Shown: positions 45,307 to 52,897 of the stretch, piece after piece
Layout: each line of letters starts with the position of its first letter
How positions within the stretch are numbered: the stretch's first letter is position 1
From: Phenylobacterium sp.
GTDB lineage: Bacteria; Pseudomonadota; Alphaproteobacteria; Caulobacterales; Caulobacteraceae
Assembly (NCBI GenBank): GCA_020401865.1
Contig: JADCAS010000020.1
Location: 62,001-126,000 of the forward strand
Length of the DNA: 64,000 nt
Reading direction: 5' to 3'
The notes under the pieces: model-generated
Told to the model about the DNA's origin: nothing
The model's input: the letters and a program-made list of their open reading frames with translations, nothing else
Database searches by the model: none
Translations under genes and position numbers: made by a program

Positions 45307-46364
45307 GCCTCGCAGCGCGGATCGCCGATCAAATCCGCACAGGCGGCCCGATCAGCGTGGCCGAGTACATGCACCTGTGCCTGCACGACCCTGCGGACGG
45401 CTACTACGCCACCCGGCCGGCCCTGGGCGCGGAGGGCGACTTCATCACCGCGCCGCTCGTCAGCCAGATGTTCGGCGAGCTCATCGGCCTCTGGATGGTC
45501 GAGCTCTGGCGCCAGATGGGCCGGCCTGCCCCCGTCCGGCTGGTGGAGCTGGGGCCGGGCGACGGGACCCTGATGTCCGACCTCCTCCGCGCCGCCCGCC
45601 TCGAGGTCGGGTTCCTCGAGGCCGCCGAGATCTGGCTGGTGGAGCCCTCCGGCCCGTTCCGGGAACTTCAGAGGCGCCGGCTGGGCTCGGCCCTGATCCA
45701 TGCGGACCGGCTGGAAGAGGTTCCTGCGGGCGCGCCTTTCCTGCTGGTCGGCAACGAGGTCCTGGACTGCCTTCCCGCGCGCCAGTGGGAATGGCGCGAA
45801 GGCGCCTGGAAGGAGAGGCGCATCGGGCTGGAGGGCGACCAGCTGGTCTTCGGCCTGGCGCCGGCGCCCCGGATCAAGTTCGCTGCAGCTCCGGCCTGGG
45901 AAGGCGCCGTCTTCGAGCAGTCCCCGGCCCAGGAGGCTCTGGGATCGGAAATCGGGGCCAGGATCGCCGCCGAAGGGGGCGCCGCCCTCCTTGTTGACTA
46001 TGGCCGGGCGGAGGCTGGACTGGGCGACACTCTTCAAGCCCTGCGAGGGCATGTCCGGGAGGATCCCCTTGCTCACCCGGGGCGGGCGGACCTCACGGTC
46101 CACGCCGACTTCCCGGCCGTGCTGGCCGCCGCCCGGCGGGAGGGAATCGAGACGGCCGGGCCGGTGTTTCAGGGCCGCTTCCTTCAGGCCCTGGGCCTCG
46201 GGGCCCGGGCCGCCGCCCTGGCCCGGACCCACCCCCGGGACGCCGCCCGGCTTGAGCGCCAGGTGGAGCGGTTGACCGCCCCAGACCAGATGGGCGAGCT
46301 CTTCCTGGCCGCCGCCCTGCACTCCCCTGGCCTTCATCCGCCGGGTTTCGAAGCTCCGCCATGA
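45303..46364 (+). CDS. SAM-dependent methyltransferase, MidA/NDUFAF7 family
   Basis: 353 aa from GTG 45303, which overlaps the lgt stop (GTGA). The N-terminal GPISVAEYMHLCLHDPADGYY and the SAM-binding ELGPGDGTLM (about 84-93) define the DUF185/MidA family. In mitochondria NDUFAF7 methylates an arginine of a complex I subunit; bacterial targets are not established. It overlaps pgeF by 4 nt. Confidence 0.9.
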   Translation: MSLAARIADQIRTGGPISVAEYMHLCLHDPADGYYATRPALGAEGDFITAPLVSQMFGELIGLWMVELWRQMGRPAPVRLVELGPGDGTLMSDLLRAARLEVGFLEAAEIWLVEPSGPFRELQRRRLGSALIHADRLEEVPAGAPFLLVGNEVLDCLPARQWEWREGAWKERRIGLEGDQLVFGLAPAPRIKFAAAPAWEGAVFEQSPAQEALGSEIGARIAAEGGAALLVDYGRAEAGLGDTLQALRGHVREDPLAHPGRADLTVHADFPAVLAAARREGIETAGPVFQGRFLQALGLGARAAALARTHPRDAARLERQVERLTAPDQMGELFLAAALHSPGLHPPGFEAPP

Positions 46365-47137
46365 CTGGAACCGCCGTCGAGTTCCTGACCTCGCCAAGGC
46401 TGGAGGTCCCCAGCGTCCGACATGCCTTCTTCACCCGCAAGGGGGGCGTTTCCACGGGGATCTACGCCAGCCTCAACCTGGGTCGGGGATCCGGTGACGA
46501 CCCGGCCGCCGTCGCCGAAAACCAGTCCCGCGCGGCAGCGACCCTCGGCCTTCCCGCTTCCAGCCTTTCCATCGCCTACCAGGTGCATTCCGCCGTTGTT
46601 CACACCACCGACGGGCCCTTCGGCGACAACCGCCCCGAAGGCGATGGCGTGGCGACCCGGACCCCCGGCGTCCTTTGCGGCGCCCTGGCCGCGGACTGCG
46701 CCCCGGTGCTGATGGCCGATCCCGAGGCCCGTGTGGTCAGCGCCGTCCACGCCGGGTGGCGCGGAGCCCTGTGCGGCGTTCTTGAGGCCGGCGTCGCCGC
46801 CATGGCCGGACTGGGCGCCCGGCCGGACCGGATCGTCGCCGTGATCGGCCCCTGCATCGGCCCCGAATCCTACGAGGTGGGGCCGGAGTTCCGCGACCAG
46901 ATCGTCGCAGAAAGCCTGGAGAGCAAAGCCTTCTTCGGCGCTGGCGAGGGGGACCGCCTGCGCTTCGACCTTCCCGCCTACGCTCTGGCTCGCCTGAGGC
47001 GTTCGGGCGTGGTCCAGGCCGAGTGGATCGGCGCCGACACCTACGCCGACGCCGGGCGTTTCTTCTCCAACCGGAGGGCCCTTCACCGTGGCGAAGCCGA
47101 TTTCGGCAGGCTCCTGTCCGCCATAACCCTGGTCTGA
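46361..47137 (+). CDS. pgeF: Peptidoglycan editing factor / purine nucleosidase YfiH-type
   Basis: 258 aa. The family motifs are clear: HAFFTRKGGVSTGIYASLNL near the start, then the metal site residues in QVHSAVV (His about 74), CAPVLMADP (Cys about 119) and AVHAGWRGAL (His about 135). The family (multicopper polyphenol oxidase-like, LACC1/YfiH) has purine nucleoside phosphorylase/deaminase activity, and PgeF also keeps peptidoglycan stems correct. It is co-translated with the methyltransferase. Confidence 0.92.
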   Translation: MTGTAVEFLTSPRLEVPSVRHAFFTRKGGVSTGIYASLNLGRGSGDDPAAVAENQSRAAATLGLPASSLSIAYQVHSAVVHTTDGPFGDNRPEGDGVATRTPGVLCGALAADCAPVLMADPEARVVSAVHAGWRGALCGVLEAGVAAMAGLGARPDRIVAVIGPCIGPESYEVGPEFRDQIVAESLESKAFFGAGEGDRLRFDLPAYALARLRRSGVVQAEWIGADTYADAGRFFSNRRALHRGEADFGRLLSAITLV

Positions 47138-47221
47138 ACCCGATTTCGGGACGCCGGGCCTTGCCCCGTTCACACACCCTGCCTACAAGCGCCGAAGGGC
47201 GAGGTGAGGCGGAGAGTCCCG

Positions 47222-48157
47222 ATGAAGCTGCTGGCTGGCAACTCCAACAGGACCCTGGCGGAGGCGGTCGCCGCCCACCTGGACCTGCCCCTCACCCGGG
47301 CGCAGGTGAAGCGCTTCGCAGACAACGAGATCTTCGTCGCCATCGACGAGAATGTCCGCGGCGAGGATGTTTTCGTCATCCAGTCCACCAGCTACCCCGC
47401 CAATGACAATCTCATGGAGCTGCTGATCTGCATCGACGCCCTGAAGCGGGCGTCGGCGCGGCGGATCACGGCGGTCATGCCCTACTTCGGATATGCCCGG
47501 CAGGACCGCAAGACCGGCGGCCGCACGCCCATCTCCGCCAAACTTGTGGCCAACCTCATCACCCGGGCCGGCGCCGACAGGGTCCTGACGATGGACCTGC
47601 ACTCAGGCCAGATTCAGGGTTTCTTCGACATCCCCACGGACAATCTGGTTTCCGCCCCCCTGATGGCCAGCGAGATCAAGGCCCACTACCAGAAGACCGA
47701 AGAGTTGCTGATCGTGTCGCCCGACGTCGGCGGCGTTGTGCGGGCCCTGGCTGTGGCCAGCCGCCTCAACGCGGAACTGGCGATTGTGGACAAGCGCCGA
47801 TCAGGGCCGGGAAAGAGCGAGGTCGCCAACATCATCGGCGACGTCGATGGCCGCCGCCTGATCCTTTTTGACGACATCGTCGATTCTGCAGGCACCCTCT
47901 GCAATGCCGCCCAGTCCCTGATCGACGCCGGGGCGGTGGAGGTTTCGGCCTACGTCACCCACGGCGTGCTGTCCGGAGCGGCTTATGAGAGGGTCCAGAA
48001 CTCGGTCCTGAAGGAACTGGTGATCACCGACTCCATCGAGGCGACCTCCCAGGTGGCCGGGGCTTCGAAGATCCGCATGGTGTCCTGTGCGGCCCTGATC
48101 GGCGAAGCCGTCCGCAGGATCGCCAACGAGGAATCCGTCTCCAAGCTGTTCGACTGA
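47222..48157 (+). CDS. prs: Ribose-phosphate pyrophosphokinase
   Basis: 311 aa from ATG 47222, with GGAGAG six bases upstream. It makes PRPP from ribose-5-phosphate and ATP for nucleotide, His and Trp synthesis. Signature segments: [20 protein letters not shown]-binding [19 protein letters not shown] (about 92-110), the PP-binding [11 protein letters not shown], and the PRPP loop [10 protein letters not shown] (about 218-227). The mobile unit begins ten bases after its stop and separates the gene from its likely hairpin terminator, which survives at 51041-51054. Confidence 0.95.
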   Translation: MKLLAGNSNRTLAEAVAAHLDLPLTRAQVKRFADNEIFVAIDENVRGEDVFVIQSTSYPANDNLMELLICIDALKRASARRITAVMPYFGYARQDRKTGGRTPISAKLVANLITRAGADRVLTMDLHSGQIQGFFDIPTDNLVSAPLMASEIKAHYQKTEELLIVSPDVGGVVRALAVASRLNAELAIVDKRRSGPGKSEVANIIGDVDGRRLILFDDIVDSAGTLCNAAQSLIDAGAVEVSAYVTHGVLSGAAYERVQNSVLKELVITDSIEATSQVAGASKIRMVSCAALIGEAVRRIANEESVSKLFD

Positions 48158-48168
48158 GGCGCCGGGTT
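48152..48168 (+). repeat. Left target-site duplication of the mobile unit
   Basis: GACTGAGGCGCCGGGTT occurs here, covering the last codon and stop of prs, and again at 51031-51047. The last two bases may belong to the element (TTGT start), which makes the duplication 15-17 bp. Confidence 0.85.
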
Positions 48169-48314
48169 GTCGCAAGCGAGTGTCAATGACACGACGAATT
48201 TCCCTTCGTGCAGCCTCAAATGTAAGAGATGACCTTCGCGGCCACGCGCGCCGGGCGGGGACAAAGTGTTGTCGCCGCGCGATGGCCCAGTGTTGCAGAG
48301 AGAGGCTAGCGGTC

Positions 48315-48779
48315 GTGGGAAAGCGCCAAGGAGGGTACACCGCCGTGACGCCCTATTTGACGGTCGCGGGCGTCATGACCGCGATCGACTGGTACGCACA
48401 GGCCTTCGGCGCTGTCCCCGGGCGAATTCTGCAAATGCCCGACGGCGTCGTGGCTTTCGCCGAAATGCGCATCGGCGACGCGTTCGTGATGCTTTGCGAC
48501 GAGAGCCCGGCGTTCCAGAACCAAGGTCCATTAGCGATGGGCGGGTCGCCGGTGTCGATCCATCTTTATGTGGACGACGTCGACACGGTTTTCGCCCACG
48601 CGGTGTCGCTCGGCGCGACCGCCAAGCAGGCACCCGAAGACCAGTTCTTCGGCGATCGGAGCGGCGCGCTCGCCGACCCCTTCGGTTACACCTGGACCCT
48701 AGCCACTCAGGTCGAGGCGTTGTCCGAAGAGGAGCTGCAGAAACGCTGGTTGGCGATCCGCGATGACATGGGTGGCTGA
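48315..48779 (+). CDS. VOC family (glyoxalase/PhnB-like) protein
   Basis: 154 aa from GTG 48315; a GTG at 48345 preceded by AAGGAGGG is an alternative, but the earlier start keeps the conserved GGYTAVTPYLTV strand. Two VOC half-domains are seen: residues about 8-60 (DWYAQAFGAVPGRILQMPDG) and about 70-145 (SIHLYVDDVDTVFAHAVSLGA, then DRSGALADPFGYTWTLAT). PhnB-like proteins are dimeric and bind metals or hydrophobic ligands; activity unknown. A passenger of the mobile unit. Confidence 0.85.
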   Translation: MGKRQGGYTAVTPYLTVAGVMTAIDWYAQAFGAVPGRILQMPDGVVAFAEMRIGDAFVMLCDESPAFQNQGPLAMGGSPVSIHLYVDDVDTVFAHAVSLGATAKQAPEDQFFGDRSGALADPFGYTWTLATQVEALSEEELQKRWLAIRDDMGG

Positions 48780-48800
48780 TCGGCGGACTGGGAGAGGCTT

Positions 48801-48960
48801 GTGAACGCCGCGGATAATCTCCTCAAGTCCGGCGCCGCCGCGGCAGGATGGGACGGCGTCGCGGTTATCGCCGACGACGAAACCCTCACCTACGGCGACT
48901 TGGCCCAACGCGTCGCCAGCTACGCCCAAGGCCTGCGCGGGCATGGAGTCTCGCGCGGAA
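48801..48960 (+). pseudogene. 5' fragment of an acyl-CoA ligase (AMP-binding family)
   Basis: From a GTG with GGAGAGG upstream, the first 53 residues (NAADNLL..., VIADDETLTYGDLAQRVASY, AQGLRGHGVSRG) match the N-terminus of benzoate-CoA ligase-type enzymes of about 500 aa. The similarity stops at about 48960 and the frame then crosses the 3' end of the DUF1330 gene on the other strand. It lies 21 bp behind the VOC gene, so the pair was probably an operon before truncation. Confidence 0.7.
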
Positions 48961-48969
48961 ATGGGCGTT

Positions 48970-49248
48970 TCAGGGTTCGACCAAGTCCACTAAGACGACC
49001 TCCGACTGAGCCCTCGAAGCTTCCCACAGGTAAGACCCCTCGAGCCGTCTAGGGTCTTGTCGATAGGCCTCAAACGCCTCGCTGTCTGGAAAATAGAGAA
49101 GGTGCACTTCCCGATCGCCGGAGATCGACCTCACGCGCATCTCCACTCGCCCACCGTGCTTCCGGACCAAAGGGAGAACCACCGCTTCATAGGCCTCGAA
49201 GTCGGCAATGTTGGCAGACTCGAGATTGATCATGACCAGTCGTCGCAT
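48970..49248 (-). CDS. DUF1330 family protein
   Basis: 92 aa from ATG 49248, with GGAG six bases upstream; the frame is open further upstream, but that part looks non-coding. The ferredoxin-like dimeric alpha-beta barrel pattern (LVMINLESANIADFEAYEAVVLPLVRKHGG, then HLLYFPDSEAFEAYRQDP) fits DUF1330/NIPSNAP-like proteins. Its stop lies about ten bases from the broken ligase end, marking a recombination junction. A passenger of the mobile unit. Confidence 0.75.
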   Translation of the reverse strand: MRRLVMINLESANIADFEAYEAVVLPLVRKHGGRVEMRVRSISGDREVHLLYFPDSEAFEAYRQDPRRLEGSYLWEASRAQSEVVLVDLVEP

Positions 49249-49492
49249 GCGAACTCCGCGTCGGGCGCCATTGTCGGTATGGCCAGGAACCGTCGGCCTT
49301 GAGCTATACTCCTTCGTCGTTGGGCTGCCTAGCTTGAGTTGTACCGACCTCCATTCTTCAGACAGTTCTATCAGGTAGTAGCTAAAGTGTAGCGGGCACA
49401 TGCAGTTTTGCAAACGCTGTCGGGGAAATCTTCAGACTTGAGTGTATGCGCACTGTATTGTATTGATGTACGATACGGTATATCTCATCTAC
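49249..49492. other. AT-rich gene-free part of the mobile unit
   Basis: Clearly AT-richer than the chromosome around it, with runs such as TGTATTGTATTGATGTACG near 49458. No gene could be supported. It may contain the DUF1330 promoter. Confidence 0.5.
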
Positions 49493-49660
49493 TTAATCTC
49501 CAAGAGAGGAAAAGCGATTGGGATCACCTAGATATTTCTTAAACCTCCCATAGAAGAACTCTTGATAGACATTCTCCGACGGACATACTTTCTTTCTCCG
49601 TGAGATTGCAATACCAAGCGTGCGTAGTATCTCTGGGCTCTCAGTGAGTTTCCGACCCAT
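49493..49660 (-). pseudogene. 3' gene fragment cut off by the IS left end
   Basis: A 55-codon minus-strand frame (MGRKLTESPEILRTLGIAIS at its start, GRFKKYLGDPNRFSSLGD at its end) has the composition of a real protein C-terminus and uses AT-rich codons. Its first codon coincides with the IS terminus at 49660, so the 5' part was probably lost when the IS inserted. I cannot name the family. Confidence 0.35.
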
Positions 49661-49709
49661 GTCGCTAGCGAGTCAATCTGTCCGGTTCTTGTAGCTCGTG
49701 AAGTGTCCG
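49660..49709 (+). repeat. Inner left terminal inverted repeat of the ISNCY element
   Basis: Starts TGTCGCTAGCGAGT and ends TCGTGAAGTGTCCG. The last 21 bases are perfectly complementary to 50981-51001, and the outer half is similar with small indels. Confidence 0.85.
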
Positions 49710-49766
49710 CTTCTCTGTTTGTAGCCGGGGTCATGCGCGCATGACCCCGGCGTCGGTCGTGCGGGT

Positions 49767-50948
49767 TCAGGCGGCGAGCGCTGTGCCTTGCGTGATGAGG
49801 GAGCCATCCGGCGCATAGTCTCCAAGCCGGTGCGGTCCCCAGAAGACGCTGAGGCTCCCGTTCGGGGACTCGCGGACCCGCACCTGGGTTCGCACGAAGC
49901 TGGGTCTCAGGCGGCTTTCGGGCAGCTGGAGGCTGAGAGCCTTCCAGCGCAGGGTGTTGTCGTTGCCCACCCTCCGCTCTTCCTGAACGCACAGGATGTC
50001 GCCAGCCGCCCCGTTGGAATCGGCGACGAAGGCCGATCCATCCTGCTCGGCCTGCACGGCGAAGCGGCGGTTGTAGTCGTCGATGTAGACGTTCCGGAGG
50101 AAGTCGTTGGCGCCTTCGACGCTGCTGATCCCGGCAAGCCGGAGTTCCTTGGGCAGGCGGTCCTGGAGCGTTCCAAACGCCCGCTCCGAACGGCCCCTCG
50201 CCTGCGGGGAGTAGGCGGCGATGTGCTCGATGCCGAGCTGACGCAGGGCGCGGCCGACCTGGGTCAGCTGGCTGCGGGAAACCTTCCCGCCGGCCTGGGG
50301 CGTATGGAAATAGTGGCTGCCCCGGTCGGTGTAGAGCGAACAGAACAGGCCTTTGCGTTCGATCGTCTCCAGAAGCCCCCTGAAAGTCGACGCCGTCCCT
50401 TCCTCCTCGACAATGAAGGCCGAGTAGATCTCGCCTGTGGCGTCGTCGAGGGTGACGATCAGGTCATAGGCTCGCCTGTCGCCGGGAACCCAGGCGTAAC
50501 GGGAGCCATCCTGGTGCAGCATCATGCCGATCATCGGCCGCCGGGGACGCTTCTTGCGGTGCGCCGAGCGGGACTTCGCCCGGCTGACCAGGCCCGAACG
50601 CTGCAGCCAGACCTTCGTCACCGTGTAGCCGAGCTTGTAGCTGTGACGCTTCACCAGCTGCTCGTGGAAGTGCTTCACCGTGAAGTCGCTGTAGGTGTCC
50701 CGGTAAAGCCCCAGCATCCGCTCGATCTCCGCCTGAGCGGCGCGCTTGCCTGACGGCAGAAGGCGTCGATCCTTCAGGCCTGCAGGCCCCTCATCCTTCA
50801 GCCGGTCGCGCCATCGCCGGAACGTCCGGTCGCTGACCCCAAGCCTCTGAGCCGCCAACTCCTGGCCAAGCTCGCCCCGCTCGTGTCGATCCAAAAGCTC
50901 CTCAAAACGCATCTGTCGTATGCCCTCGTCGATACGCGCCCGGTTCAT
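49767..50948 (-). CDS. ISNCY-family transposase
   Basis: 393 aa from the ATG at 50948; a start 39 bases upstream is also open. An N-terminal helix-turn-helix (RLGVSDRTFRRWRDRLK, about 34-50) precedes an RNase H-like DDE core: LHQDGSRYAWVPG (about 145), the Asp in LYTDRGSHYFHTP (about 205) and the Glu in SPQARGRSERAFGTLQ (about 245-260). The pattern GMMLHQDGS and YSPQARGRSER is characteristic of ISNCY/IS1202-group transposases. Full length, no frameshift. Confidence 0.93.
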   Translation of the reverse strand: MNRARIDEGIRQMRFEELLDRHERGELGQELAAQRLGVSDRTFRRWRDRLKDEGPAGLKDRRLLPSGKRAAQAEIERMLGLYRDTYSDFTVKHFHEQLVKRHSYKLGYTVTKVWLQRSGLVSRAKSRSAHRKKRPRRPMIGMMLHQDGSRYAWVPGDRRAYDLIVTLDDATGEIYSAFIVEEEGTASTFRGLLETIERKGLFCSLYTDRGSHYFHTPQAGGKVSRSQLTQVGRALRQLGIEHIAAYSPQARGRSERAFGTLQDRLPKELRLAGISSVEGANDFLRNVYIDDYNRRFAVQAEQDGSAFVADSNGAAGDILCVQEERRVGNDNTLRWKALSLQLPESRLRPSFVRTQVRVRESPNGSLSVFWGPHRLGDYAPDGSLITQGTALAA

Positions 50949-50980
50949 CAATCGGCCCTCCACAGAGCCATTCGACAAAC

Positions 50981-51030
50981 CGGACACTTCACGAGCTACA
51001 AAGCCCGGTCAGATCACGAGCTAGCCACAA
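50981..51030 (-). repeat. Right terminal inverted repeat of the ISNCY element
   Basis: Read on the minus strand it starts TTGTGGCTAGCTCG and reaches the same 21-bp inner block as the left end. The right target duplication begins at the very next base. Confidence 0.85.
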
Positions 51031-51047
51031 GACTGAGGCGCCGGGTT
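51031..51047 (+). repeat. Right target-site duplication of the mobile unit
   Basis: Exact copy of 48152-48168. It carries a copy of the last prs codon and stop, then leads into the hairpin at 51041. Confidence 0.85.
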
Positions 51048-51054
51048 TGCCCGG
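51041..51054 (+). terminator. Displaced prs terminator hairpin
   Basis: CCGGG-TTTG-CCCGG forms a 5-bp stem with a 4-base loop. In the pre-insertion arrangement it would lie 11 bases after the prs stop codon, a sensible place for a terminator, although no strong T-tract follows. Confidence 0.5.
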
Positions 51055-51126
51055 TCCTTCGAAGCAGGCGATAATCCCCCATATATCCGCAATACCCGCC
51101 GCGGGAGCCCCGGGGAGCGCCATCAC

Positions 51127-52149
51127 ATGTTCCGACTGATTTCTACCCGATCCCGACTGACCGCCATCGCCTTCACCGGGCTGATCCTGGCGGCCTGTGG
51201 ACCCGAGAAGCCGGCCCTGAGCGTCGCCCCGAGCAAGCCGCCCGAGGTCACGGTGGGCGCCCGGATCGTGGACCAGGCGGGGGCCTACAGAAACTTCATC
51301 GACCGTACCTCGGCCATCTCTCCGGCCTTTGTGGACGGCGCCATGGTCGCGAAGTCCGTAGAAGCCGGCAGCGCCATTGAGTCCGGACAGATCATGCAGG
51401 GGATCATTGGCTATGGCGCCATCGTCGCCCTTGAGGATCCCGCCTTCGTCGCCGGAGTCCGGGCCCAGGCGATCGGTGAGGTCCAGCGCCAGCAGCTGGC
51501 CGAGAGCCTGGCGGCGAACCCCTACAACGTCCTCGCCATCAGCGGGTCCAGCTCGGCGGCCAGCCGGGTCGCCCTTGTCCTGGCCGAGGACGGCCAGCGC
51601 CTCTACGACGCCGGCAAGGCCGTGAAGCAGGCCGCCTATGATGTCCAGAAGCAGGCCTGGTCCAAGAAGGAGGTCGCCAACCGGACCGGTCGCCTGGCGA
51701 ACGCCAAGTCCCTCTCCGCCGTACAGTTCGACAGCGATCTCGGCGAGGCGGAGTTGAGGGCGCATGCGGCGGGCAGACGCCCCCCCGGCGGCCCTGTGTC
51801 GCCACCCTACACCCAGACCGTGGTCCGGTCGGTGGCCGTGGCGGCCATGGCCGTGCTCGGCCAGGCCGGAGCGCTTCGAAATGATGCCGTCAGCGCCGTG
51901 ATGCAGGACCCGAACACCGGCAGCTGCGCGCGCATGACCAAGCTCAACCTCAACCAGTGCCTGGCCGTGTCCAAGCCCTACTACGAGGATATCTTCTGCC
52001 TTGGGCAGCACATCATGATGGACAGCGGCCGATGCGTGATCCGGGCGGCGGGCCTGCCGGAGCCCTACGAGGCCCGTTTCGTCCCGACCGTGCGTCCGCT
52101 GAAGCCTGCGCCGGCGCCCACCCGCCGGACCGCACCGAAGAAGAAATAG
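51127..52149 (+). CDS. Hypothetical lipoprotein, 340 aa
   Basis: A signal sequence with a lipobox (LILAACGPE, Cys about 25) indicates lipidation by the Lgt encoded 6 kb upstream. The mature part is Ala-rich and helical, with four late cysteines (in SCARM, QCLAV, IFCLGQ and GRCVI, about 259-305), and ends in a basic Pro-rich tail (KPAPAPTRRTAPKKK). I do not recognise the family; it looks like a conserved Caulobacterales lipoprotein of the rplY neighbourhood. Confidence 0.7.
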   Translation: MFRLISTRSRLTAIAFTGLILAACGPEKPALSVAPSKPPEVTVGARIVDQAGAYRNFIDRTSAISPAFVDGAMVAKSVEAGSAIESGQIMQGIIGYGAIVALEDPAFVAGVRAQAIGEVQRQQLAESLAANPYNVLAISGSSSAASRVALVLAEDGQRLYDAGKAVKQAAYDVQKQAWSKKEVANRTGRLANAKSLSAVQFDSDLGEAELRAHAAGRRPPGGPVSPPYTQTVVRSVAVAAMAVLGQAGALRNDAVSAVMQDPNTGSCARMTKLNLNQCLAVSKPYYEDIFCLGQHIMMDSGRCVIRAAGLPEPYEARFVPTVRPLKPAPAPTRRTAPKKK

Positions 52150-52175
52150 GTCTGACGCACGACGGCGCTGAGGCG

Positions 52176-52204
52176 TTGCAAGGGTCCGGCGTTTTGTGTA
52201 TCTA
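52176..52204 (+). promoter_or_regulatory. Candidate promoter of rplY
   Basis: TTGCAA (52176-52181) and TATCTA (52199-52204) are separated by 17 bp, close to the sigma-70-type consensus. They lie about 78 bp upstream of the rplY start, so transcription would include the two hairpins of the leader. Confidence 0.45.
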
Positions 52205-52215
52205 GCCGCACCCTT

Positions 52216-52260
52216 CGACCCCTTTCGGGTCGTCCGTCGCCGCGCGGCGTCCGCGCGGCG
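52216..52260 (+). promoter_or_regulatory. Two-hairpin leader before rplY
   Basis: Hairpin 1 is CGACCC-CTTTC-GGGTCG (52216-52232). Hairpin 2 is a perfect 10-bp stem CGCCGCGCGG-CGT-CCGCGCGGCG (52238-52260), followed by the T-rich GTTTCGTTTCG. Hairpin 2 ends 21 bases before the ATG. It could be a terminator of the upstream gene, an attenuator, or an autoregulatory site for L25; the sequence alone does not decide. Confidence 0.5.
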
Positions 52261-52281
52261 GTTTCGTTTCGAGGCAGGGCC

Positions 52282-52881
52282 ATGGCCGATATCATTCTGA
52301 ACGTCGAAGTCCGCGATCGCACGGGAACGGGTGGCGCCCGCGCTACCCGTCGCGAGGGCAAGGTCCCCGGCGTGCTGTACGGCGGAGCCAAGGACCCCGT
52401 GGCCATCGCCGTGAAATCCAATGAGTTCCGCAAGGCGCTCTACACCGGCAAGCTGCTCGGCCACCTGGTCACGCTCAAGTATGGCGAGGAGACCCAGCCG
52501 GTCATCGCCAAGGCCGTCGACATGCACCCGGTCACGGACGAGCCCTGGCACTTCGACCTCTACCGCGTCGATGAGCACCAGCAGATCCGGATCGCCGTGC
52601 CCGTTCACTTCCGCAATGCTGACGCCTCTCCCGGCCTGAAGCGCGGCGGCACGCTCAACGTTGTCCTGCATGAGGTCGAACTGAGCTGCCCGGCCGACCA
52701 TATCCCCGAAGAGATCATCCACGACCTGACGGGCCTGGACATCGGCGAGACCATCCGTATCAGCTCGCTGAAGCTACCCGCCGGCGTCACAGCGGCGGCC
52801 TCGGGCAACCTTGTGGTCGCCACAGTGGCCGGGTCGGCTGCGGCCGCCTCCGCCGCCAACGCAGAAGGCGCCGAGGCCTAG
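52282..52881 (+). CDS. rplY: 50S ribosomal protein L25 / Ctc-type
   Basis: 199 aa, the long (Ctc/TL5) form with an N-terminal 5S rRNA-binding domain (about 1-95) and a C-terminal beta domain. The start ILNVEVRDRTGTGGARATRR and EGKVPGVLYGG are characteristic. The last 30 residues are Ala-rich. It binds 5S rRNA in the large ribosomal subunit. It is followed 16 bp later by pth, the usual gene pair. Confidence 0.95.
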   Translation: MADIILNVEVRDRTGTGGARATRREGKVPGVLYGGAKDPVAIAVKSNEFRKALYTGKLLGHLVTLKYGEETQPVIAKAVDMHPVTDEPWHFDLYRVDEHQQIRIAVPVHFRNADASPGLKRGGTLNVVLHEVELSCPADHIPEEIIHDLTGLDIGETIRISSLKLPAGVTAAASGNLVVATVAGSAAAASAANAEGAEA

Positions 52882-52897
52882 GGCCTGACGCCGACCC

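Larger units (their letters stand above)
48167..51030. mobile_element. Passenger-carrying ISNCY/IS1202-type mobile unit, 2.86 kb
   Basis: The unit is bracketed by an exact 15-17 bp direct repeat. Its outer left end reads TTGTCGCAAGCGAGT and its right end, on the other strand, TTGTGGCTAGC. The outer left end also matches the inner left end of the transposase-bearing IS (TGTCGCTAGCGAGT at 49660) in 13 of 14 bases. Inside are a VOC gene, a 5' fragment of an acyl-CoA ligase, a DUF1330 gene, a second gene fragment, and an intact ISNCY element. It sits between prs and the lipoprotein gene at 51127, within the prs terminator. Movement as one unit is inferred from the repeats. Confidence 0.7.
49660..51030 (-). 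mobile_element. ISNCY (IS1202-group) insertion sequence, 1.37 kb
   Basis: One transposase gene lies between long imperfect inverted repeats. The inner 21 bp (49689-49709 and 50981-51001) are perfect complements, and similarity extends outward to the TGT/ACA tips at 49660 and 51029. The immediate flanks of this single element do not match each other. The direct repeat is found only if the left end is taken at 48167, which is why a larger mobile unit is proposed. Confidence 0.8.

Noticed and set aside
48180..48192. GTGTCAATGACAC inverted repeat just inside the mobile unit
   Set aside because: It overlaps the IS-like outer tip, so it is more likely part of that end than a separate operator.
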